Assembly (NCBI GenBank): GCA_016871135.1
Contig: VFZQ01000170.1
Span: 1-9,007, forward strand
DNA: 9,007 nt
Direction: 5' to 3'
Source: Acidobacteriota bacterium
GTDB taxonomy: Bacteria > Acidobacteriota > Terriglobia > Bryobacterales > Bryobacteraceae
Below, piece by piece: positions 1 through 7,237 of the stretch (within the stretch, counting starts at the first letter, position 1; every line of letters begins with the position of its first letter). The translations under genes and the position numbers were made by a program. A model generated the notes under the pieces. The model saw nothing but the letters and a program-made list of their open reading frames with translations. It did no database searches and had not been told where the DNA came from.

Positions 1-30
1 CGAAGCCGCATGGAAGGCTTTCGCGACACG
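1..30. other. Left edge, downstream of the response regulator
   Basis: The 30 bases after the regulator stop contain a minus-strand ATG (11-9) that could open another gene to the left, but only three codons are inside the window and there is no clear ribosome site. No terminator is visible in this short stretch. Confidence 0.2.
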
Positions 31-1425
31 CTAAGCGCCCCGTTTCTTGATGTCGATATTCAGGCGTTTGATCTTCTGGTTCAACGTCGACAGCGGAATC
101 GAAAGCCGCAGCGCCGCCTCGGTCTGCGAATAGCTCACCTGATCGAGTACATTCAAGATCGTCTGCCGCTCAAAGTCCGCGACAAGTTCGTAAAGATTCG
201 CGTCGCTCGTCAGATGCCCCGCCGCGTCGCGCCGAACGCGCACGCCGCTTGGATGCAGCACCGTATCGGGCAGAACCGTCGCCGGCACGGCGTCCGACGT
301 CGCCAGCACCACCGCCCGCTCCACCGTGTTCTCCAACTCGCGCACATTGCCCGGCCAGTTGTGTTCCAGCACCAACTCCAGCGCCTCGGCGTCGAAGTGA
401 AGGCCGGCTTTTGCGTTCTCCTTGCCGTAGCGCTCGAAGAAGTGCGCGGCCAGAAGCGGGATGTCTTCCTTGCGCTCGCGAAGCGGTGGCAAGCTCACCT
501 GAATCACGTTCAGGCGATAGTACAAATCCTCACGGAAACGTTTTTCCTCGACCAGCTTGCGCAAATCCTCATTCGTAGCCGCGACGATGCGCACATCCAC
601 CTGCACAACATCGTTCGATCCCAGCGGCGTGAACTCGCGCTCCTGAATCACGCGCAGCAGCTTGGCCTGAATATCGGGCGGCACGTTGCCGATCTCATCG
701 AAAAAGATCGTCCCGTGATTGGCCGTTTCAAACGCGCCCTTGCGTGTCGCGATCGCCCCTGTAAACGCTCCCTTCACATGCCCGAACAACGTCGACTCCA
801 GCAGGTCCGGCTGCAGCGAACCACTATTCACCGCCACGAACGGCCCATCGGCGCGCGGCGAGTTCGTGTGAATCGCCTTGGCGATCAACTCCTTGCCCGT
901 GCCCGTTTCGCCGGTAATCAACACCGTCGCGCGCGACGGCGCCACCTGCGCGACCGTGTCCAACACGCGCAGCATCCGTTCGCTCTTGCCGACGATATTC
1001 GGAAACGCATAGCGTTGTTTCAGCGCACGTTTGAGTTCGACGTTCTCGCGTTCGAGCCGCCCTTTGGCGATCTGCCGCTCGATCTCGATCAGCAGTTTCT
1101 CGTTGTCCCACGGCTTCGAAAAGTAATCGTTCGCACCGCGCTTCAGCGCCTTCACAGCAACGTCGATCGAACCGTATGCGGTGATCAAGAAAATCGGCGT
1201 TTCCTTATCGCGCTCGCGTACTTCGCCGAGAACCTCCATGCCCGACTTATCCGGCATCATCAAATCGAGCAGAACCAGGTCGTAGGTCGACGACGCCAGC
1301 TTTTCCAACCCCCGAGTCGCGTTGACGGCCAGCGTAACGTGATAGCCCTCCAACGAAAGCAGCGTCTCCAAACTCTCGCGGATATCTTCTTCGTCGTCGA
1401 TGATCAGTATTCGGCCGTCAGGCAT
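31..1425 (-). CDS. Sigma-54-dependent response regulator, NtrC family
   Basis: This is a 464-residue transcriptional activator with the complete NtrC layout. The receiver domain (about residues 4-118) has the acidic pair D10/D11, phospho-acceptor D54 in LLDLMMP, T82 and K104. The AAA+ domain (about 143-375) has Walker A GETGTGKE at 172-179, the sigma-54-contacting GAFTGA loop at 219-224, Walker B ending D243-E244, the arginine-rich FREDLYYRLNV at 297-307 and WPGNVREL at 357-364. A Fis-type helix-turn-helix fills about 410-460. By family knowledge, phosphorylation of D54 promotes oligomerisation and ATP-driven opening of sigma-54 holoenzyme promoters. The ATG overlaps the end of the upstream kinase gene by 8 bases and has AAGGA 9 bases upstream, within the kinase gene, so translation is probably coupled. 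The target promoters are not visible here. Walker B reads DEIGN rather than the commoner DEIGD/E, probably a minor change. The activator call is firm; the signal sensed is unknown. Confidence 0.97.
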   Translation of the reverse strand: MPDGRILIIDDEEDIRESLETLLSLEGYHVTLAVNATRGLEKLASSTYDLVLLDLMMPDKSGMEVLGEVRERDKETPIFLITAYGSIDVAVKALKRGANDYFSKPWDNEKLLIEIERQIAKGRLERENVELKRALKQRYAFPNIVGKSERMLRVLDTVAQVAPSRATVLITGETGTGKELIAKAIHTNSPRADGPFVAVNSGSLQPDLLESTLFGHVKGAFTGAIATRKGAFETANHGTIFFDEIGNVPPDIQAKLLRVIQEREFTPLGSNDVVQVDVRIVAATNEDLRKLVEEKRFREDLYYRLNVIQVSLPPLRERKEDIPLLAAHFFERYGKENAKAGLHFDAEALELVLEHNWPGNVRELENTVERAVVLATSDAVPATVLPDTVLHPSGVRVRRDAAGHLTSDANLYELVADFERQTILNVLDQVSYSQTEAALRLSIPLSTLNQKIKRLNIDIKKRGA

Positions 1426-4336
1426 TCACGGTTTTCCTTACCACGGGGAAGTCCAACTGGAAACGTGTGCCGCTGCCCGGTTGGGACTGAACGGCGATCG
1501 AGCCTCCGTGTTCTTTCACGATACCGTAGGTAATGGAAAGGCCGAGTCCAGTGCCTTTTTTCGCACCCTTCGTTGTGAAGAAGGGATCGTAGATCCGCGC
1601 GAGATGTTCGTCCGGAATGCCGCAACCAGTGTCGATGATTGTGACCGTCGCCTGTGCGTCGTTCGATTCCGAAATCACCGTAAGTCGCCCGCCGCCTTCC
1701 ATCGCGTCACGCGCATTGAGCAACAGATTCAGGAATACCTGTTGCAGTTTGCCGGCGTTGCCCCGAACGGCTCCTAGATCGGCCGCCAAATGCTCATCGA
1801 CTTCGATGCGCGCCTTTACCAACTGCGGCTGAATCAGTTGCAGGGTCTCACGCACCACGCGATTGAGATCGATCTCCTCATACGCGGTCGACGAGGTGCG
1901 CGAAAAATTCAAAAGCGAATTGACGATCTCGCTTGCGCGGAACGTCTGCTTGGCGATCTTCTCGAGCAGTTTCGCCTTCGAATCGTCGCCATTCACCTGC
2001 TTGGCCAGCAGCTGCGCGTAAGTCGATATCACCGCCAGCGGCGTATTGACTTCGTGCGCCACGCCCGCCGCCAGCAAACCAAGCGACGACAGTTTATCGG
2101 CCTGCATCAACCGCTGCTCCAGAACCGAGCGCTCCGTGATATCGTCGAACAGAATCAGCCGCCCGATCTGCTCCTGATCCCGCGAAATCAGCGGCGCCAG
2201 GACGATGTTGATCACTCGGTCGGCGTCGGTCGGCCCCGGCAATGGAAACTTGTAAATCGTGTGAATCCCCGCTTCGCCACGCAGCGTGTCTAAGCGCTCG
2301 GTCAACTCGGCGGGCAACAGGTCACGCAGGCGCCGCCCAACCGCATCCTGCCGCGTAATCCCCGTCATCGATTCCATCTGCGAGTTCCAGCTCTCGATGC
2401 GATCCTCGAAATCTGCCGCCGCGATGCCCACGTTGATCGACTCCACGATGTTCTCGCTGAACTCCTTCAACCGCTCGTACTCATCGGCCTTGCGTTGCAG
2501 CGAACGATACAGCCGCGCGTTCTCGATCGAAATGCCGACATAGCCGCAGAGCGTTTGCAGCAGTTCGACATCGTCGGACGAAAGGAAATCGCCCTCGGTC
2601 GTGCGGCTCACCCCGAGATAGGCGATCACCCGCCCGCGCGCCGTGCACGGCAGGTAGTAGGTCAGATCCAGATCGGCGATCGTGTGAAGCACCGGTTGGG
2701 GCCAATCGCGCAGCAGCGCGTCATACGGCCCACGCGTTCGTTCGAAAAACAGCGGCTCGCTGGCCTTGCCTTCCAGGAATGAAAGGTCGATCAGGTCCGG
2801 AGCAGGCTTCTGCCGCCCCGCGGTGAGATAGAGCCGGTAGGTATCCTGGTCCGACTTCTCATCGTTTAAGAAGAATGCGAGCCTCTCAATCGACAACGTG
2901 CGAATCAACCGGTCGGCCACCGTGTTCAGCGTTCGGTTCAGATCGGTCTCGCTGCCCAACTCGCGGGCGAACTCGATCAGCGTTCGGCGATAGTCGTAGC
3001 GATCTTTGTAGAAGAAGTGCCGGTCAAGCACCTCCTGCAGCCAGTTGCGCACTGGCTGAAAGATGAACGCCGCGATGAGAATCAGGCTTACCAGCGCCGC
3101 CGGATTCAAGTCGTCCACGCGCGCGCCCGGCTGCCCTTCCGGATGGGGAATCGACGAGGTGATCGAAAACACAAGGCCGTAGAACACCGCCAGCACGGCC
3201 AGCGTCGCCAGCGTGTAGACATAACCCTGCTGGAAGATGATGTCGACGTCCATCAGCCGGTAGCGGAAGATCGCATACGCCCACGTCAACGGCACCATCG
3301 CCAACGGCAAAACGGCCATCTCCATCTCCGGCCCCAACACCGAGCCCATCAAATACGGCATCACATACATCACGGCGAAAGGCAACACACCGAAGACCGC
3401 GCCGTTGCGCAACCACTTGATCTGTTGCCGCACGACCGCGTCGGCCGCGTTTCGATGCCGCCAGGCGAGGATTCCCGCACCGATCAACTGTCCTCCGGCG
3501 ACGAACGCCAACCAACCGCGGTCGAACAGCCACCGCAGCTCCACCGGACTCACCGCCACGCGAATGTATCCGGAAACAATGCCCGCCCACGCCGCACAGA
3601 TCGCGAGCGAAGGAACATAGAGCAGCCACGCGCGCTTCCGCAGCCATGTGGGCGTATCCGGAAACACTAGCGCGAAGTGAATGTACAGAACCGGCATCAG
3701 CAAACCCGCGAACACGTTGCCGAAGTAGATCACCTGATCGAAGCTATTTAGCTTGCCGGTATAGTGGAACGTGTAGAGTACGAAGCTTGCCAGGCACAGC
3801 AGATAGAAGTGCAGCGCCTTGTGCGCATCCCCGCGTCGAAAGAACACAAACAGGCCAACAAAAAGATACGCAACGCCGACGAAGTACTGATAGTAGACCG
3901 CGTCCGACGGCGCCCGCTCGGCGATATTCACCGTGTACTTCACTTCCAGCGCCAACGCAGCCCCGTCCCGAGTATAGGGGTGCTCGATGATATACTCGGC
4001 TTTCTTCCAAACTCCGATTCCGACCAGAATCTCGGCCACCTCCACCGCGTGCGTCACCGGTAGATTCGAGATCGAATGCAGGATATCGCCCTGCACAATG
4101 CCAGCCTTGGCGGCTGGTGAATCGGGCGAAACATGGAGCGCCACCACCGTGTTCTTCCGAATCGGCGCGCCATTCGGGTTGGTCCCGGCCACCGCTTCAC
4201 GGTCCACCCACGTTACGCCGTCCTCGGGAAGCTGGAACTTTCGCTGCTGCTGGAAGTTGATGCCGGCGGCAATAACGGCCGCGATCGTCAAGATGACGAT
4301 CAGCGCGCCCGAAAGTTGCCGCTTCACTTCCCGCAT
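1418..4336 (-). CDS. Membrane sensor histidine kinase (PDZ, multi-TM, GAF, PAS, HisKA, HATPase)
   Basis: This 972-residue hybrid-architecture sensor kinase is the partner of the NtrC-type regulator directly downstream. In order it shows: a membrane segment (about 9-26); a PDZ-like domain (about 60-120, with SPDSPAAKAG then GDIL); about seven to eight hydrophobic spans (about 150-425), ending in the FRYRLMDVDI type of junction seen in multi-TM sensor kinases; a GAF-like domain (about 460-605); a PAS domain (about 625-735); HisKA with phospho-acceptor H761 in HEVNTPL; and HATPase_c with N-box N874, G1 DTGCGIP at 902-908, FFTTK at 919-923 and G2 GTGLGLS at 928-934. The kinase core looks intact. 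The PDZ domain lies after one TM segment, so it is probably outside the cytoplasm and may bind a peptide or misfolded-protein signal; that is inference. The ATG at 4336 has only a distant AAGGG about 14 bases upstream and an in-frame stop before it, so the start is reasonable but its ribosome site is weak. Confidence 0.96.
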   Translation of the reverse strand: MREVKRQLSGALIVILTIAAVIAAGINFQQQRKFQLPEDGVTWVDREAVAGTNPNGAPIRKNTVVALHVSPDSPAAKAGIVQGDILHSISNLPVTHAVEVAEILVGIGVWKKAEYIIEHPYTRDGAALALEVKYTVNIAERAPSDAVYYQYFVGVAYLFVGLFVFFRRGDAHKALHFYLLCLASFVLYTFHYTGKLNSFDQVIYFGNVFAGLLMPVLYIHFALVFPDTPTWLRKRAWLLYVPSLAICAAWAGIVSGYIRVAVSPVELRWLFDRGWLAFVAGGQLIGAGILAWRHRNAADAVVRQQIKWLRNGAVFGVLPFAVMYVMPYLMGSVLGPEMEMAVLPLAMVPLTWAYAIFRYRLMDVDIIFQQGYVYTLATLAVLAVFYGLVFSITSSIPHPEGQPGARVDDLNPAALVSLILIAAFIFQPVRNWLQEVLDRHFFYKDRYDYRRTLIEFARELGSETDLNRTLNTVADRLIRTLSIERLAFFLNDEKSDQDTYRLYLTAGRQKPAPDLIDLSFLEGKASEPLFFERTRGPYDALLRDWPQPVLHTIADLDLTYYLPCTARGRVIAYLGVSRTTEGDFLSSDDVELLQTLCGYVGISIENARLYRSLQRKADEYERLKEFSENIVESINVGIAAADFEDRIESWNSQMESMTGITRQDAVGRRLRDLLPAELTERLDTLRGEAGIHTIYKFPLPGPTDADRVINIVLAPLISRDQEQIGRLILFDDITERSVLEQRLMQADKLSSLGLLAAGVAHEVNTPLAVISTYAQLLAKQVNGDDSKAKLLEKIAKQTFRASEIVNSLLNFSRTSSTAYEEIDLNRVVRETLQLIQPQLVKARIEVDEHLAADLGAVRGNAGKLQQVFLNLLLNARDAMEGGGRLTVISESNDAQATVTIIDTGCGIPDEHLARIYDPFFTTKGAKKGTGLGLSITYGIVKEHGGSIAVQSQPGSGTRFQLDFPVVRKTVNA

Positions 4337-4388
4337 GGAGACACGAATCCCTTTCAGTAGCCTAGCAATTTAAAGACCACTCGCGGGG

Positions 4389-4407
4389 ATCGGCGGTTAC
4401 AGCCGAT
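4389..4407. repeat. Small perfect inverted repeat between DUF4198 and kinase genes
   Basis: ATCGGC at 4389-4394 and GCCGAT at 4402-4407 form a 6-bp stem around a 7-base loop. It lies in the 154-base gap between the DUF4198 gene stop (4491) and the kinase start (4336). On the minus strand the stem is followed by a C-rich stretch and not a T run, so it is a poor intrinsic terminator. It could be an operator half-site pair, an attenuating hairpin or chance. The rest of the gap (4337-4490) holds no convincing -35/-10 pair and no -24/-12 element that I can see. Confidence 0.35.
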
Positions 4408-4490
4408 TGCCAACAAAACGAAGGGGTTATCGTGACTACATCACGCCGGTTCTACGGGAAACGGAATCGCGATCCGGGAATCGGAATTCG

Positions 4491-5285
4491 TCAGTGCGAC
4501 GAGGGGACGGCAAACGTCAAACTCGCCCAGAAACTCTCCCAGTCGGCAGCGGCCTCATCGGCGCATCGTTCCATCACGATGGCGTGCAATCGATGCGGTC
4601 CCGAACCGAGAATTGGTATCGAAATCCGGCCGTCGCGATCGGTACGGCCGATCACTTCCATCTTTGCCTTGCCGTTGGCCAACCACGCCGATTCCACAGC
4701 GATATCGCCCGCGGGCTGACCGCGGAACAGCACCTGCACCGGAATGCGGTCGCCGACGCGCAACGCAGCCGGATCGGCCTCGGGAATGATTTCAATCGTC
4801 AGGCCAGTGCGGTGCTTGAAGTGCTCGTCGCCTCGCCCAACCGTGATCAGCGACTTGACGTATTTGCTATACCGCTCGCGTCCCGGCTTGGCGGATTCAC
4901 CGCGCACGTCGCGAAGCTTGACGATATGCTGCAAGTTCTCATGCTCCAAATAGGAGCGGAACTTCGCCGCGTCGAGTTCGATAAAGTTCGGAATCGTACG
5001 CGCGGTCAGGATCGCCGTGCCTTCGCCCGGTGCGCGAACACTGGCCGCGGTACGCTTCGGCTGCTCGATGATCCCGGTGAACTCCGACTGGCCGGAGTTC
5101 GAATGTAGCCGCGTATCGCGCAACCGCTCGGGCTTGACCGAACTATCGCCCGCGGGAAACCCATCGCCGTTTTCAAACGCAACGCGCAATGTTTCGCCGG
5201 GCGTGACGCTGAACTTCGCGGGCATCAGGTACAGGTCGTGCGCAAACGCGGCTGCGCTCAGCGTGAGCAGGAGTCGGATCATCAT
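4491..5285 (-). CDS. DUF4198 family periplasmic protein (NikM/CopC-like, possible metal binding)
   Basis: This 264-residue protein has a short signal peptide (residues 1-15, cut predicted after AFA), so the mature chain would begin with H16 in HDLYLMP. It matches the DUF4198 pattern as I know it: an N-terminal HDLYLMP..F...PG beta-strand entry, ENGDGFP at 38-44, the central RERYSKYVKSL at 136-146, a second Ig-like half from about 160 with GRTDRDGRISIPILGSGPHR at 213-232, and C-terminal ADWESFWASLTF at 247-258. Family members are often annotated as periplasmic components of nickel/cobalt uptake, but the biochemical role is poorly defined. No transporter gene lies beside it. It starts 8 bases after the stop of the chlorite-dismutase-like gene and probably shares its mRNA. 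Two adjacent ATGs open the frame; the ribosome site is weak (GAGA), as is common for a downstream operon gene. The family call is good; a metal role is inference. Confidence 0.85.
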   Translation of the reverse strand: MMIRLLLTLSAAAFAHDLYLMPAKFSVTPGETLRVAFENGDGFPAGDSSVKPERLRDTRLHSNSGQSEFTGIIEQPKRTAASVRAPGEGTAILTARTIPNFIELDAAKFRSYLEHENLQHIVKLRDVRGESAKPGRERYSKYVKSLITVGRGDEHFKHRTGLTIEIIPEADPAALRVGDRIPVQVLFRGQPAGDIAVESAWLANGKAKMEVIGRTDRDGRISIPILGSGPHRLHAIVMERCADEAAADWESFWASLTFAVPSSH

Positions 5286-5293
5286 TTCTCAAT

Positions 5294-5863
5294 TTACAAC
5301 TTCGTCAGCCAGAATTCACACTCCCACTCGACGTACCGCCACTCCGGGTTGCGCTGAGGATCCCGCAGTCCCGCCAACAGCTCGCGAAAATAATCCGCGT
5401 CCTCGCGAGCAAACTCAAAGTAGGTGACGAAGTCGTAGGGGAGTCCCATCCCCCGGGAATGGAAGAGCTTTCGATAAACGCGGTCGACGTATGGCGCACC
5501 CGTGTGCGTGTGCCCTGCACCGTCACGAAAGTGGGCGCGCCGCCGTTCTTCGGGCAGAGCCCACCATTCCTCCGATTTCCGGATCGGAATGATCACGGCT
5601 GTCGCGCCGCCGCTGAACTCACCGTGCGCATGCGCTAGCGAAGCCTGTTGCGCCGGACTGGTGTAGCGCAGGTCTTGTGTTCCGCCTTGGTAGACCAGCG
5701 GAAGGACCGTTTCGACGCGCGACTCGGACTGGATGCGCGTCATTAGCCAACCGGCCTCGGGCGTCTCCGCACCGGCGACCGCCTCGACGCGGTGTGTAAC
5801 GCTTTGCTCGGAAAGCCGCTCGGCCGGACCAAACGCGAACGCCGTAAATGATTTTGGTGTCAT
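5294..5863 (-). CDS. Short chlorite dismutase-family heme protein
   Basis: This 189-residue protein has no signal peptide. The second half carries the chlorite dismutase/HemQ fold signature: SEEWWALPEERR at 97-108, HTHTGAPYVDRVYRKLFHS at 118-136 and DFVTYFEF at 144-151. Compared from memory with known chlorite dismutases (pattern H-x12-R then KLYHS and DFITYFE), H118 would be the proximal heme ligand and R131 the distal catalytic arginine, exactly 13 residues apart. HemQ-type coproheme decarboxylases normally lack that arginine. The length is closer to the short (about 180 residues) lineage than to the roughly 240-residue one. The frame can be extended to a TTG at 5899, but the ATG at 5863 has GAGG about 4 bases upstream and gives the better N-terminus. 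It is first in a probable operon with the DUF4198 gene. No perchlorate reductase or heme biosynthesis gene is in the window, so chlorite detoxification, peroxidase-like activity or coproheme decarboxylation all remain possible. Confidence 0.8.
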   Translation of the reverse strand: MTPKSFTAFAFGPAERLSEQSVTHRVEAVAGAETPEAGWLMTRIQSESRVETVLPLVYQGGTQDLRYTSPAQQASLAHAHGEFSGGATAVIIPIRKSEEWWALPEERRRAHFRDGAGHTHTGAPYVDRVYRKLFHSRGMGLPYDFVTYFEFAREDADYFRELLAGLRDPQRNPEWRYVEWECEFWLTKL

Positions 5864-5958
5864 CTGCCTCGTTTCTCGCGGCCGGCGATAACGGGGCAAG
5901 CCTTCCCCTCAGATTACCAAATGAACATCCTACGATCAGCCCCAGGAGATTTACCGCA
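5864..5958. promoter_or_regulatory. Divergent intergenic region between heme-protein and DinB genes
   Basis: These 95 bases separate two genes that point away from each other, so both promoters should lie here. On the plus strand TACGAT at 5931-5936 resembles a -10 box for the DinB gene, but there is no good -35 at the right distance. On the minus strand TAATCT (complement of 5912-5917) could be a -10 with a weak CTGATC 17 bases upstream. Both assignments are weak. AGGAG at 5944-5948 is a good ribosome site for the DinB gene. Confidence 0.4.
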
Positions 5959-6474
5959 ATGAAAAAGCTCGCCCTCGTCTCGCTTACCGCCGCTCTCGCA
6001 TTCGCGCAAGCGCCGAACCTGAAATCCGCCAGCGGCTACCTCGCACAGGTGCAAGGGCAATTGAAGAACAACGTCATCAAGGCCGCTGAAAAGATGCCGG
6101 AAGAAAGCTACGGCTTCAAGCCCAGCCACGACGTGCGCTCGTTTGCGCAACTGCTCGGCCACATCGCCAACGCCGAGTTCAACTTCTGCGCCGCCGTTTT
6201 GGGCGAGAAGAATCCGAGTACGGTGAACATCGAAAAGGACAAGACGACGAAGGCCAAGTTGGTGGCGTCGCTTAAAGACGCCTTCGCATTCTGCGAAAAA
6301 GCATACGCAGCGATGTCGGACGACAAGATCAACGAAACCGCCAAGTTCGGCCAGGGCGAGCGCAGCAAGTTCGGCGTGTTGGCGTTCAACAACGCACACA
6401 CCAATGAACACTACGGCAACCTTGTGACATATATGCGCATCCGCGGATTCGTTCCGCCGTCGAGCGAACGCTAA
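5959..6474 (+). CDS. Secreted DinB-family (four-helix metal-binding) protein
   Basis: This 171-residue protein begins with a signal peptide (MKKLALVSLTAALAFAQ, cut near 16-17). The rest is helical, with the DinB/YfiT-like metal triad spaced as expected: H68 in LLGHIANAEF and H147 and H151 in NNAHTNEHYGNL. By family knowledge these three histidines bind a divalent metal (Zn or Ni) in a four-helix bundle, and related proteins are thiol-dependent transferases or have unknown activity. The ATG at 5959 is supported by AGGAG at 5944-5948 and by the signal peptide; the frame is open further upstream to 5848, but that part would overlap the divergent gene and lacks support. It is first in a plus-strand string with the lipoprotein gene 7 bases downstream. 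Export to the cell envelope separates it from cytoplasmic DinB proteins; its substrate is unknown. Confidence 0.9.
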   Translation: MKKLALVSLTAALAFAQAPNLKSASGYLAQVQGQLKNNVIKAAEKMPEESYGFKPSHDVRSFAQLLGHIANAEFNFCAAVLGEKNPSTVNIEKDKTTKAKLVASLKDAFAFCEKAYAAMSDDKINETAKFGQGERSKFGVLAFNNAHTNEHYGNLVTYMRIRGFVPPSSER

Positions 6475-6481
6475 CAGTTCG

Positions 6482-7237
6482 ATGACTCGCTCTGTACTGA
6501 CCGTGGCCTGCTTCGCGCTCTGCGCGTGCGGGCCGCGAAAGCCGTCTCTAACGAAGTCCGAAGCCCTTCCGGAACTACGCAAATACGTGCTCGAAACGCC
6601 GGCGATATTCGGCCGCGCGAACTACAATCCGCCGTCTATCCCGGATCTAGACGCACAGATCGAAACCGCGATCGAAAAGCGGAACTTCGGCCGCATGCCC
6701 GCCGATGCGGCGGAGGCGAAGCGGCTCGCCTTTGTCATCGCGCCTAACATTTGGAGCCACTACATCGACACGCCCGAAGGCCGCGCCGCCGTCGAAGCGC
6801 GCATTCGAGAAAACTGGGACAACCCGCCCGTGCGGACCGAGGAATTGAACGGCGTGGTTGTCGACTTGGGCCTTTGTCCCGGCGCGCTGACGAAGAACTC
6901 GAAGGGCAGCTTCGAACTGCGCGATTGCCCTGCCTTCGAACACGGCGAACTCACCGCCGCCGAAATTGCCCGCCGGCTGCAAGACCTAACCACGCGTTAC
7001 CCAAACGCCAACGCGTACAACTTTTCGGTGACGTTTACGAACTACCGCACGCCCAAGGTGTTGCATTATCGATGGGAGCCGTCGAGCGATCTGCTTTACC
7101 TAACCAACCAGGGCGTCACATTCCGTTCTAAGAAGCGGATTGGTGGATTCGACAAACTGTTGTCCGGAGAATCGCCCTCGCGAATGCAGCATATGGAAAC
7201 GGTGCATAGCAACCTTCGCGTGGGAACGCCCCGATGA
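6482..7237 (+). CDS. Predicted lipoprotein, function unknown
   Basis: This 251-residue protein has a short hydrophobic N-terminus and a lipobox-like LCAC at residues 13-16, so C16 would be the lipidated residue and the mature protein would sit in the envelope. I do not recognise a family. Visible features are an acidic/helical stretch (about 55-115), two further cysteines (C132 in GLCPGAL and C149 in RDCPAF) that could form a disulfide in the periplasm, a likely helix at 157-173 and a beta-rich tyrosine-containing part (about 178-215, SVTFTNYRTPKVLHYRWEP). The ATG lies 7 bases after the DinB stop with no strong ribosome site, so it probably depends on coupling with that gene. Its TGA stop overlaps the ATG of the VOC remnant as ATGA. 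Codon use looks like its neighbours. The gene is credible by length, signal and context; function cannot be given. Confidence 0.8.
   Translation: MTRSVLTVACFALCACGPRKPSLTKSEALPELRKYVLETPAIFGRANYNPPSIPDLDAQIETAIEKRNFGRMPADAAEAKRLAFVIAPNIWSHYIDTPEGRAAVEARIRENWDNPPVRTEELNGVVVDLGLCPGALTKNSKGSFELRDCPAFEHGELTAAEIARRLQDLTTRYPNANAYNFSVTFTNYRTPKVLHYRWEPSSDLLYLTNQGVTFRSKKRIGGFDKLLSGESPSRMQHMETVHSNLRVGTPR

Noticed and set aside
10..1533. A 507-codon open frame on the plus strand opposite the response regulator
   Set aside because: It is antisense to a gene with complete family motifs, its translation is Arg/Gln/His-rich with no recognisable domain, and such long antisense frames are common in GC-rich genes.
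3017..3670. 217- and 207-codon frames on the two strands inside the kinase gene
   Set aside because: Both are out-of-frame shadows of the multi-TM region of the kinase; their translations are low-complexity and lack family features.
4441..4490. CGGAATCG-like partial repeats and a near-palindrome around ATCGCGAT just downstream of the DUF4198 gene
   Set aside because: The arms are short and interrupted and there is no T run, so neither a terminator nor a defined repeat family can be supported.
4407..5108. 233-codon plus-strand frame opposite the DUF4198 gene
   Set aside because: Antisense to a gene with a signal peptide and clear family motifs; it has no ribosome site or recognisable domain.
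5897..5899. TTG as an alternative start for the chlorite-dismutase-like gene
   Set aside because: It would add 12 Arg-rich residues without a signal peptide, while the ATG at 5863 has GAGG close upstream.
5914..6582. 222-codon minus-strand frame opposite the DinB gene
   Set aside because: The opposite strand has the signal peptide, metal triad and a good AGGAG site; this frame shows none of these.
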